A stretch of 64,000 nt of DNA, taken from assembly GCA_000827265.1 (NCBI GenBank), contig KN834763.1, forward strand, positions 310,001 through 374,000, given 5' to 3'. The first letter of the stretch is position 1, and every line of letters begins with the position of its first letter. This DNA is from Collybiopsis luxurians FD-317 M1 (lineage: Eukaryota > Basidiomycota > Agaricomycetes > Agaricales > Omphalotaceae). A model generated the notes under the pieces. That model was given only the letters and a program-made list of their open reading frames with translations. It had not been told where the DNA came from and searched no databases. Made by a program: the position numbers and the translations under genes. This document shows positions 48,611 through 58,976 of the stretch, piece after piece.

Positions 48611-48647
48611 TCGGATACGTTCCGAAATTCATCGGATACGTCCCGAA
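48611..48647. promoter_or_regulatory. Tandem CGG-N7-CCG elements
   Basis: TCGGATACGTTCCGAA (48611-48626) and TCGGATACGTCCCGAA (48632-48647) are two near-perfect copies 21 bp apart, two helical turns. Each contains an inverted CGG/CCG pair with a 7-bp spacer, the shape of binding sites for fungal Zn2Cys6 regulators. They lie 145-181 bp upstream of the F-box gene start at 48466 (minus strand). Confidence 0.5.
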
Positions 48648-48699
48648 GCAGAATTTTTAAGTCTTTACAAATGAAAACTTTGTTTACGCAGTTCCATTC

Positions 48700-49103
48700 A
48701 TGCCCGGTACATTACCGCCTAAAAGTAAGAACCTTTTCCAATTTCTCATACAAGCGGTTGATTATAACCTTGAAATTGTAGTAAAACGAGTGTTGCAGCA
48801 CCATGTTCCATTGAAGCGCAATGACAACATTGACAGAAAAAAATGCTGGTCTCAAATGCCGCACTTGCATCACACTGACAATGTTCAAATGATCCCGTGG
48901 GTTTTACTCTACTCAAAAGATTTATTGTTGCAGACAATTACCGCAGCTCCACACACCATTTACAAGGCAATGAAGCAAATAGTTCTTTACCACAGAAGAG
49001 GAAGAGGAGGAAGAAGATGCCGTCTTGTGAATCACAAAGAATCGTCCGCTTGTCTACTATAGCGCAACGAAAATCCACACCTACAACTGAGTCCAAAGTT
49101 TAA
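48700..49103 (+). CDS. Possible small basic protein, doubtful
   Basis: ATG 48700 gives MPGTLPPK, and a plausible intron (GTAAGA donor at 48725, acceptor at about 48779) joins it to a Lys/Arg-rich frame with KRVLQHH. Other frames nearby read NAGLKCRTCITLTM (from about 48841) and SLPQKRKRRKKMPSCESQRIV (broken here only by my choice of phase, ending about 49103). The pieces could be one spliced basic, Cys-containing protein, but I could not join them all in one frame. It may equally be noise in an A/T-rich region. Confidence 0.25.
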
Positions 49104-49644
49104 ACATCGAGTATGATTCTGTGCATCAGAATACAATTAGAAAATCATATGTCGCGTTGATTCCAAAGTCACAATGCAAATAACTCCCTGTATCGTCTAC
49201 ATAACTATGCCTGTGCCTATGTCAATTCATTTATTGTAGTCTAGAAATAACACCTTACCTGACATGGAGTTACAAGTAGCCTTTCTCCTGCCCAATCTGC
49301 ATCAACATATGTGATAGGTTTAGCTCAATCTGTGGCGTCACTTTGGTATACATTTCCACAGCGAATGGTCGTACAGATGTATTGACAAAGGTTGATCAGG
49401 AGCTCCCAGTGATAACAAGAAGGAGCATTCTAAATTGTGGAAGAATAGAGCAAGCGAAAACAATATCTGGACGTGTGCTGCTTGCGCCCCACCAGCAGCG
49501 GCAGAAGACTGAATTTTGCATCTTCGGAATGAGTCCTTCATCTGTGGATAATAAGTTGAAGTATCAACAGTTAAGCCCCAAATATGGGAATTATGGCTAA
49601 GTCTAGTATTAGCCTGATATCCTTGATATGGGTTAACCCTCAGT
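49104..49644. other. Probable copia LTR / unassigned
   Basis: Non-coding. If the copia polyprotein ends at about 49790, this stretch and the 150 bp right of it would hold its 3' LTR. No second LTR copy was found in the window to define the ends. Confidence 0.3.
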
Positions 49645-50560
49645 TAGTTACATTTGCTAGATAGAGTAGTATACAGTCCAACATACAGGGGCTTGACACT
49701 GTTGCAGGCAATTCTTAGAAACTGGTTATACCTCTGTACACGCCGACTTCCAGTTACATCTCTGACACTCCCCCTTGACTGGCATCCAATCCCAGCATCT
49801 TCATGAATCCCAAATGTAGAACCTAATGTAAGGGTTTCAGAAACAAATTTGCAACATTTTCTTTGTTGGACACATACATGACACTGACAAATCATTTGAG
49901 CACGCAGTCTCATTCGAAATGTATTGTTATGTGCTTTATATGACTGTGTGAGTGCAAATCATGTGTGTATGCCACAGCTCCTTGGTTGTCACAGAAGATG
50001 GTCATTGGTGAATTTTTTTGGAATCCAATTTCGGCAACCATATTTCTGCACCACGATACCGCTCGTGGGCAATGGGTTGAAGTGAGATACTTAGCCTTAC
50101 AGGATGATAGAGCAATGATGGCTTGCTGTTTGGAGCTTCACAATAACAGCGAGTCTCCCATTAGAATGACAAAGCCTGACACTGATTTCCGTCAGTCGCT
50201 CATGCCCCCATTAGAACCAGGCAAGGAACGTAGGACTGGGTATAATCCATCCACCTCTCCAAGGGTTATTCCAAACAAGATGGTGCCGTTTAGGTAATGA
50301 AGTATGTTCTGCCACTACCACTTGCGCTGGCCCATAATTAGGCATGAAGTGGGCAAGGTCACGTGTAGCATAAGAGCTGAGTACTAGCTACCAGATACAT
50401 GCATTTTACTAAACTGCCAGTAACCTGATCCAGTAATGCTGGGTGTGCGCATATAAATTTCTTCATCCAATGCCAGACAATTTAAAAATACTGTTTTGGT
50501 GTCAATTTGGCGCAACTCCATGTTGTGTTCAGCAGCAATCATTAAGAGTACTCAATGAGA
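49645..50560 (-). mobile_element. Ty1/copia retrotransposon remnant (RT and RNase H)
   Basis: On the minus strand about 50560-50440 reads IAAEHNMELRQIDTKTVFLN and LDEEIYM, the copia reverse-transcriptase block with the first catalytic Asp. After a decayed stretch, 50190-49770 reads the RNase H block: IALSSCKAKYLTSTH, NSPMTIFCDNQGAVAYTHD and MYVSNKENVANLF, ending MKMLGLDASQGGV. The sequence TGTCAGAGATG straight after is a plausible LTR start, but LTR ends could not be confirmed. Three in-frame TGA codons interrupt RNase H where the family has Trp or Arg, so the copy is dead. Gag, protease and integrase are not seen. Confidence 0.75.
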
Positions 50561-51258
50561 GCACATTTAAGGTTAGAGAAAGAGTGAGCTCTGTGAATCT
50601 GGAGGATCCATAAATGGTTGGCTGAAAGGAAAGTCAGAAATGAGTTCCCATTACTTGACAAAAAGGCTGCAGGAGTTAATAGGAGTTACAACAGGTAAAG
50701 CAGGAGCTTGCACAGCAGCAGCTGCCAGGTACCCACTAAGACCAGCAGAGCAACCGCTCTTCAGATGGTCACAAAACACTGCCAAGTTGCTCAATCCAAT
50801 GAGTTGACAATCTTCGTGGAAGATGATAACGTTGGAAAGGGTATTAGAGTTCAAAGAGTACATTTTCCAAGGTTCACTAAGTGTCAATCTAGGATTAATG
50901 GCGTTCTCACTGTGAATCTGTCAACTATTAACCTAAGTAAGTACACAATACTGTAGATAAACATAACTAAAATGGTACAGTGAAGATCAACAAGAGAACA
51001 TATCCTCAGAACAACAGACAAGTGTTAATGGTTAGGAAAATACTACTACCACTATATAATAGAGTGTACAGGTGAACAATCAGGAAGAAAATGAAATAAG
51101 GAAATAGTGAAACAGTTATGCAAAGATACCTGCACAGAGGCAGACATTGAACCTACAGCAACAACCTTGAACTATAAGGAACAGTGCCACAGGATACCAC
51201 ATACCTACATGACCACATTGCATTGAACTATGCAATGTCACACTTGTTCAAACAAACA
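50561..51258. other. A/T-rich non-coding region
   Basis: No protein-like frame is supported beyond the copia block. Open frames at 50651-50956 show no clear motif and may be further copia debris. Confidence 0.35.
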
Positions 51259-51826
51259 ATGCCAATCAGTACTGCAGCGGTTCAGTTCAGTGCACGAACC
51301 TGCCATTTTTGATGAACCTGAACCTGAACCTCGAGTTTTGGCTCAGCATTTGTTGATCCTTGAACCTGAGGTTTAATCCAGGTTCAGAACTGTGTTTGGA
51401 CCTCTGAATCAAAATCTCAGATTGAATAGATAAGGACTTTTTAAGCTCCATAACTTGAATTTTTGCTAACCCATACATATTTATTCACTCAAAATGGGCC
51501 TTTCAGGTTGTTAAATAGCTCTATAAATCAGCTTTTGTCTCAATTACTGGGAGCGAGTACGATGTAATAGCATATCATATAACAAGATTTAAATTTGTTC
51601 GCTCATAAACTCAATTGATGAAGTTTTTTCTACCTTAATGATGAGTTACTAACCTTAGAGGAGATGAAAAAAACGAACCTGTCTCTTTCAGATACATATT
51701 TTAACTGCCAAACTGTTCAAGTTCAGTTTATTTTCACCACCACCCGGACTTTGAACCTTCAAGGTTTTATTGAATCTGAGCTCTGGGTCTGGTTCCGCAC
51801 TGAACCGCGGCAACACTAATGCCAAT
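51259..51826. mobile_element. hAT-type non-autonomous element (MITE), 552 bp, with 8-bp TSD
   Basis: The 8-bp direct repeat ATGCCAAT occurs at 51259-51266 and 51819-51826. Between them (51267-51818) lies a segment with imperfect terminal inverted repeats. The left end reads CAGTACTGCAGCGGTTCAGT. The right end, read on the other strand, is TAGTGTTGCCGCGGTTCAGT. The shared core GCGGTTCAGT is perfect. An 8-bp duplication and ends of the form (C/T)A.TG fit the hAT superfamily. Subterminal repeats of the hexamer GAACCT occur near the left end (three in a row at about 51312-51331) and in single copies near the right end. hAT transposases bind such repeats. No transposase is encoded. Confidence 0.7.
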
Positions 51827-52171
51827 GTCATGGACACTAGGTAAAATCATACAAATTACAAAATACAAATTTAAACTTGTCTGTCTTGGATAATGCACAG
51901 AATCACCACCACGGAGACCTGGTATTCCATTCCATGCACTGATGAACTTTTGCATCCTTGTAATTAGACCAAAAAATTGTCATCCACTAATATGACTTTC
52001 TGATGCTTTTGCTTCTACAAGGCCCCATCCTCCTGTGTGTCAAAATCTTCACTGGAAGGCCTCCCCACAGCTATGAACTGAATTATTTACATCACTGGCA
52101 ATTACAATATTGTTGGTAAACATGAGAAACAAAAATTTCAATTCAAACTTCCATCTAATTCTACCATGACA
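51827..52171. other. Intergenic, no gene seen
   Basis: A/T-rich 3' flank of the MPH1-like gene. Nothing recognised. Confidence 0.4.
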
Positions 52172-54631
52172 TCAATATTCAAGTTTAATGCGCTTGACCT
52201 TTGTTTTTCTTTCCTTCTCCATTTCTCTAATCTTTTTCTTTCGCTTTTGATTTTCAATAGTTTTTATGTTGACAAGTTGTTCAACACACACAGAAAGTAA
52301 CCCCTCAGGTACAAGACAATCATCATTAGGATGCAAAACAATGTTTGTCAGATTCTTCAATGTTGACTGAACTTCTTGATAGGTAGCTTGCGCTTTGCTG
52401 AAATGATTCTCCTCCCGTCCAGCAGCCATAAGAATATGAATTATACCTGCACGTTTTCTTCCTGTTCGGCCAAGCCGCTGTAACTTCAAAACTAAAAAGC
52501 TAATTGAGAGATGAAAAATTATTGACAAACCATTCTAATTGGTGACTTTTGAGAATCATAGCAAACTATCAGATCAACTTCGCCTATATCAAATCCTTCT
52601 TCGGCAATGGAGGATGCTACCAACGTATTCAAAGTTTCTTCATGAAACATGCGCAGAATCTTGTCAATTTGATAAGATTGGAATTTTACACATTCATCTT
52701 TAGTTGGTCACTGCTCACCTGCCTTTGTTCTCGTTGCGTCATACCCTTTTTTCCTGTGCTGTCAACACTTTGACCAACAAATGCAGCTGCACGTATTAAA
52801 GGTTGTTGGCCTTGCAACATCTCCACTATTTCTTGTACTATAAACCGATTAGATGCAAAAACTATTGCCTTTGTGTTGAGAACTTCGTCTCTACTGTTGT
52901 CTCTTCTTTCATCTCCAAAGTGGTTTAAGAGCAACTTCTTTGCCATTGCCATCTTTGGATGAGAAGGAAAACCAGTCTGTAGTCGGTCATTTGTAACATT
53001 TATTAATATCCGATACTGAGCATTGTTTTCCAAACTGTTCCCTTCACTAAAACAAATGCTGTTGCGCATTTTTTGTCCATACTTCAATAGTGTTTTGTAA
53101 AACAGCATGAAGCTTCCTTCAACCTGCAATGGATACTGTATGTTAGTTGACCAGTAATTCACTGTCATGAAGTACGAACCAGATGTCCAATGAGACGTGC
53201 AAACATTTGTAGAACTGTAAAATTTTGATATAAGTGCTTCTGCTCAGGTTCCAATCCTGATGCTCTTCGTTGAATGGCATAAGGATGGATGCAATCAAAT
53301 AAAGGTGGAGAGCGCCAACAATGAGCGATTGCTCGAAAATAGTACTGTGAAAGTGCAATTATACTAATTTTCAGAATAAATTGAACTTACCCTCATTACA
53401 TCCACAAGTAGATTTTTGATCTCATCAATTTGTGGTATTGTTTTTATGGTATGGTTGTGGATACTCTGATAATACTTACCCTTTTTCACCACTGGAACAA
53501 GAATATATAACCTTACCTTTTGAATTTTGAACTGTTTCAAGTCTTTTTCATCTCGAATTTCTATCTGATTGATATGGAGGACATTAATGAGACTTTGAAT
53601 TGATCCGGAACTACTTCCTGGGGTAGCACTGAGTGCTAAAATTCGAAATTTTGCATTGCGTTTCCATAGTTCATTTACAACTTGAGTGTATGCATAATTG
53701 CCAGTGGCGCGATGTGCTTCATCTGGGTTAAATATAGAATAAGTGTCTGTTTTCAATTGAACTGGAAACTCACCGATGACTACCAAAACAACAGCTTTGG
53801 AAAGGCACCGGTTAGAACTGATATCATTAAGTAATGTCTGGGGTGTCATGAAAAAAACTCGTTTCTGATTCCACTGACATTGGTTCAGGACTATTTCAAA
53901 GCAAGTTTTAGACTGGATACGAACATAGCTCTGCCTCACATCCTGACCAACTTCTCCTGTCAATTCAACTGAGTCTATAACATTAATGCCAGAACTTTCA
54001 AGACAAGCCTTGGCCTGCTGTGAGACAAGTGGTTTTGTGGGGGCAAGAAAGATGATTTTTCTATGAGGAAACCAGAGATAATCTACAGATATAAATCCGG
54101 AAGAGAACAAACAGCCAATTTCAAGAGACTGACAATTTAACATAACAACACTTGCTATAAATGTTTTTCCAGCACCAGTTGGAAGGCAAACCAATGTATT
54201 TTGGAGAAAGCTGTTCTTTGTAATTTCAAACTGATAAGTACGTTTCGGTTTGTCAATTGGATATACCCAGTGTTGGCTTGGAAAGAGCTTTATGTCATGT
54301 ACAGATCGTAACTGATCACTATGTTCAGTTGTGTTTCTAAGGATTTCGTGAACAAGTTCTGATCCATTCCCACCATCATGAATCTGCTGAATTGATTGCA
54401 ATTTCGCACCATCGATAGACAAATGGCTGGGTTCGCCTACGTAGTTTTAAATGAAAAATGTATCAGGTTGTGGAACTACTAACTGGCCATAATGGGAACA
54501 AAAATCTTACTGGTGATAGCCTGCTTTTGATACCTTTGTTCTACATTGATTTCTGCTTGTCTTAACTGGTTAAAGAATTCTTCATCATACTGATCATCAT
54601 AGAAGTTATCTAGGTTGGTGTCTGAAGCCAT
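52172..54631 (-). CDS. MPH1: ATP-dependent DNA helicase, Mph1/FANCM family
   Basis: SF2 DEAH-box translocase that remodels replication forks and D-loops in DNA repair. ATG 54631 starts [18 protein letters not shown]. After an intron come [34 protein letters not shown] (Walker A), [18 protein letters not shown] (Ia), [11 protein letters not shown] (Ib) and [19 protein letters not shown] (DEAH, split by an intron) with [10 protein letters not shown] (III). The second RecA lobe has [18 protein letters not shown] (IV), [18 protein letters not shown] (V) and [12 protein letters not shown] (VI). The basic C-terminus ([17 protein letters not shown]) ends at TGA 52174-52172. Roughly 700 residues, shorter than most fungal Mph1 (about 1,000), so the C-terminal region is reduced. 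Some introns are not fixed, notably just before motif VI. It is divergent from the nucleotidyltransferase-like gene at 54849. Confidence 0.87.
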
Positions 54632-54848
54632 TATACTTCTCTGAGGTACGCGTGAACTGCTTTATATTGCATCATCGACAAAGCTACGCTTTTTTCCCCA
54701 CGTTTCACTAAGAAGGCTCCACGCATGAAAATTATGATGCCTCTCCTTTTATCCAACCCCCACGCCTCCTTCGGATATTATCCGTGATGAAAACCACCAG
54801 TATTTATTTTGAAAATCAGGCTACTTCCCTGAGCTATTTACCTTCAAC

Positions 54849-56512
54849 ATGTTTGCAACGAGGAAAAACATAGACCATCGATCATTCCTGTTGTCGTTAG
54901 TTCTTCTCTTCTCCTCGTCGAAGTTTGACCTAGGTGATTTTAGACCGGTATTATGCGATGCAACATTTCGATACCTTGATTTACCTGATTTATATCTGCT
55001 TCGATTGACATGCACCCATTATCGATCAATGGTAATCAAATATGAAGAAAAGGCATATAATTTGAGCAGGTTTGCTCGACCCTTCTTCAATGAAAGCGCG
55101 TTCCAGTCTCTTTGCGAACATCAGGTATAGGGAGTTCATGAAAAATGAAATATATATTGACTAGGTTAATGTAGGCTCAATTTGGAACTCTTATATCTGG
55201 GCCATTTGCACAACGTTTCATAGCGAGAGAAAATTGTGACGGAGCAATGCATCTGCTTTGTTACCTTCCATTCTGCTCTGAACTTTTGGAATTGTTGTTG
55301 GGTGATGGCTATGAATTTACAGATGATTTCAATGGCCCTTCCTCTGTATCACTAAATGTGGCTTGGCTACAATGCCAATTTCAACGGGGTTTTTGTCCTT
55401 CGCTGAAAAATCGATCCTGGTCATTCATTCGGTTAACTGGAGATGGACACTCACTGGAAACCTTTGTCACGGTCATTGCATGCTGGGATGGTCCAGTGGC
55501 AGACGTTTTATCCTATTCATCATCTAGTAAGTCACTAAAAACATTCATCTCTTCTTGCTGGTAATGAGCACTCCTTCAAGTGGCAGCTTTAAATATTATT
55601 TCTCACTCGCATGCTTATGCTTTATTTCCACTCGCAGCAATAGGAATTGATATTCCGATCCCGGTGAGGCCATATGTATACCATCCGGATGAACGAAAAG
55701 TCCGGGAGCGACTACAAGAAAATTTACTTTCAACAACTTCGATACAGTCCGGTACTCTTCCCTCCGCACAACAAGCGTGTACTTTGGACACTCCATTCTC
55801 TTTTCTATCCAATCGGACATTTGAAGACCATTATAGTATGGTCATTGATCTCCACACATCAGACGATTATTTACGCGATACAGTACCCAAAAATTCCTTT
55901 CAACTTACATATGGAGCGAATTGGCTTACTTTTTCTCATCGCCTGTACCTCTCTCCCTCAGATGGCTTTGATCATTGTGTTGCTGCTGACCTGTATGATG
56001 CAGTAACCAATGCAGAAGAACAAAAGAATGGGTAAGATTGCTTCAGTATCCGAGTCCTTCGACTATGATATGTTTTCCTCCAGAAATATAATTGACCCTG
56101 GAATACAGTTTCACCATTTGGTCCCTCCTCCTATTGGGTCACATGAAAAATCATTCTATCTTGTAACTGATATATTAACACAAATGGCTGCAAAACTTTC
56201 CTCGTCATGTGGCGTACTTTTGGATGCTTACACTGCATCAAAGCTTTTCATTCTGGTACAACAACTGACAATGGGAGTTGCAGATGTTCATGTTGTAAGA
56301 CTTTGAACATTGTATTTTCTATTGTCTTACTTATTTCTTAGCATGTGCTGTTGGAGGATAACGATATTTCTCATGTAGGATGGTTTCTCATTGTCTTTTC
56401 AATTGTGCCATTTCCATTCCAAGATCCATCTGAAATTTTATGCTTGTTAAATTACATTGTGGACTTGTTGTTTATTGAGCGTATAATTGTACAATGGACA
56501 TTTATTCAATGA
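54849..56512 (+). CDS. Nucleotidyltransferase-fold-like protein A, active site eroded
   Basis: Exons 54849-55124, 55175-55526, 55581-56031, 56084-56294, 56342-56512 give 486 codons plus stop. An F-box-like start, LCDATFRYLDLPDLYLLRLT, leads to a conserved helix (FFNESAFQSLCEHQ). Then comes AQFGTLISGPFAQRFIAREN. In the large mushroom family this resembles, I recall GTLISGST...SDLD here, a nucleotidyltransferase-like G-S and D-x-D pair. In this protein GS is GP and the acidic pair is lost (CDGAMHLLCY). Later blocks are WSFIRLTGDGHSLETFVTVI, DGPVADVLSYSSS and NIISHSHAYALFP. The last residues and the stop come from a duplicated 257-bp repeat (see 56490). It is paralogous to the minus-strand gene at 58977, including the intron right after the FxSL helix. 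Function unknown; the catalytic role is probably lost. Confidence 0.7.
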
Positions 56513-56963
56513 AACACTTATGATTAAAATTGAAAATCATTGCTCTATGAATAAATAACATGTAGAAAGACTGGTTTTCCACTGATAGTTTTCCAGAAAA
56601 TTTGTACTTGAAATTCAACTACTGTTAATAGCAATCCCGGCTCCTTTTCCGTCATTTTCCACGCATTACAAAAGTGATGAAGCCACTCCATGAAACAACT
56701 TTGGCGCCTTTATGCAAATACAGATGTTTGTAGCGCTTTCATCAAATACAATGGGCATTTCTTTAATGAAACACTTATGATTGAAATTGAAAGTCATTGC
56801 TCTATGAATCAATAACATGTAGGAAGACTGGTTTTCCATTGATAGTTTTCCGGAAAATTGTACTTGAAATTCAACTAGTGTTAATAGCAATCCCGGCTCC
56901 TTCTCCGTCATTTTCCACGCATTACAAAAGTGATGAAGCCACTCCATCGAACAACTGTGGCGC
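56490..56963. repeat. Tandem duplication, about 217-bp copies, 257-bp period
   Basis: Copy 1 at 56490-56707 and copy 2 at 56747-56963 match over their whole length with scattered differences, roughly 90% by eye. Shared runs include AGCAATCCCGGCTCCTT and CGCATTACAAAAGTGATGAA. Many differences are A in copy 1 for G in copy 2. Copy 1 begins inside the last exon of the protein at 54849. Confidence 0.8.
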
Positions 56964-57213
56964 TTTCATCATTTCCTTTTGCTGGTTCTTATACTGCTTT
57001 ACCTTAAAAGGAGCCTGGAGTCCTTTGTTGTCCTCCTAACTAAAATTTTTTGATTCTCCTTGAACTTTGAAACATACAGGTAATTAAAATGTGCTTACCG
57101 CATTGCTTGTCTTGCTCTAAATCTTTATTCAGACCATCTGCAACATTGCATTGTCTTGTTCATGATCATTGTAATCATTTGGGTCTATCTTTTCCTTTTA
57201 TATTTTATATACA
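56964..57213. promoter_or_regulatory. Upstream region of F-box/LRR gene 2
   Basis: 250 bp without a gene; TATA-like runs (TATTTTATATAC) end just before the start codon at 57214. Confidence 0.35.
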
Positions 57214-58571
57214 ATGGGAATTGTCAGAAAGAACCTAATCATCAAGCTTCCTCCAGAGATTTGGACTCATGTCTGCAAATTTGTGCAGGCTAAGTCCGAT
57301 CTTGTAGCAATGCTCTATTTGTGTCATTGCTGCAACCGTGCAGTATTTCGGAAATTATACAAGAAGTTTACATTTTATAATTGTATTCAATTTGTGGAAC
57401 GGGTCAGGGAACAATGGATTGAATCGATTGAAGAAGTGGTTCTTCATGTGAAAAGATTGGAACTTGGCCATGTTGTGCCAGGTTTGGATTATTCTGTTAA
57501 TATTCCGCACTCCACTCGCAGGACTGAATATGGCGCCCACTGGCCGCAAATTATTAACTCTCTGAGTTTCTTCTGTAGTCTTACATGGCTTTCTTTTGCA
57601 GGTATTGCAGACATGCCCCCAACATTGGCCCCGTTACTCAAAGACATGAAACAGCTAAAAAATTTCAAACTCTCTCGATGTTGTTTCCTCCATGAAACAA
57701 GTTTTGCTCCATTTACATACGCAATAATTTCACTCGAACTTGACTGTGTCTGTTGGCACGGCAAAAACCAAGATCGTGCCTTGATTATTGCATGTGAAAA
57801 TCTCACAATAATGAAGTTAACGTGGCATTCAAATATTGACCTTTGTTCAGACAAAGCAACTGGTCAAACGCCGATAAAAATTCGATGGCTTACATTGCAA
57901 AAAACACCTTGGGAATGGGTCTGGGATGAATCTAGCGATGAAAAGCACAAGAAATCATTGTTGGCGGCTTTGGCGGAGATGCCTAATCTCGAATCCTTAA
58001 CCGTAACCGCAAACATTCCACCGTTTTATCGCTCTGATTTATTACTGGGGCGATCCTTTTGCCCGGGCCTTTTACATTACAGAGGCACCCTGAAACTTCT
58101 GCAGGTCATGCATCCTGTGCACATTACATTGCAACTGCTTTTCCTGACAGAAAATGCGGTGCCATTTTCGGTATTAGAACAATATCTCCCCTTTTTGGAA
58201 AATGTGCAAAAAGTGAATATCAGCGTCAATGATGAAAATATTTCTGGAAACATGGGGAGCATTTTTGAAAAAATTAAATCAGTGCAATACCTGATAATTG
58301 AGTTTCCAAAGGCTGATAAAGAACGACTGGTAAGTTGCAAATTATCTGAATATTGTATTAGCTTGATGCTGTTCAGGCTGCTGTGGTGGCAACTCTTGCT
58401 TCCTGTATACATTTGTGCAAGAAGTTGACTAAAATCAGCATAGCAGCTGAAGGAATTTTTTACAATATGAAATCAGCTTCATTAGAAGAAATAGAAAAGA
58501 ATTGTCCACAATTAAAGACAATTGAAATTGGAGGAAGTGTTTCTCGATGGCAACAACCTTTCACCTTGTAA
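57214..58571 (+). CDS. F-box/LRR-like protein 2
   Basis: Exons 57214-58329 and 58377-58571 give 436 codons plus stop. An F-box-like start, IIKLPPEIWTHVCKFVQAKS, is followed by LYLCHCCNRAVFRKLYKKF. Leucine-rich blocks follow: FFCSLTWLSFAGIADMP, MKQLKNFKLSRCCFLHE, IRWLTLQKTPWEWVW, AEMPNLESLTVTANIPPF and FLENVQKVNISVNDENI. After the phase-0 intron come LCKKLTKISIAAEGIFYN and NCPQLKTIEIGGSVSRW. Same exon plan and similar block order as the gene at 47013. A likely SCF adaptor, but F-box function is inferred only from the N-terminus. Confidence 0.75.
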
Positions 58572-58976
58572 GGGTTGTATAATGGGATACAATGTAGCAT
58601 CATCAAATCTTGGTAATGAAAGTAAACCTAGAAAGGATAGTAAAATGAATGGAGATGAAGCAGAAATATTTAAATTTCATTGCTATCAGTCTCCAATCTT
58701 TTACTTAGGGTTGACAGTCTACTCACTATGATATGATTCAGCACAAGGGCAAGTAAATAATCAGTCATAGTAAAAATTTGTCACAAGTTGCCAACTTTTG
58801 CAGCTGAGTTTGCAAATCGCATCCACAATGCAGAACTTGAATAAGACTTGCACTTGGTCATTTACAACAGAAACAGAAATCAGACAGATGCAGCCAAAGA
58901 CATACAATTTGACTATGACATTCTTGGATTTTTATATAAACTTGAAAATACTATTACTAAAAACTTATCTGTGTTC
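58572..58976. other. Convergent intergenic region
   Basis: Lies between F-box gene 2 and the minus-strand protein B. A/T-rich; no gene seen. Confidence 0.4.
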
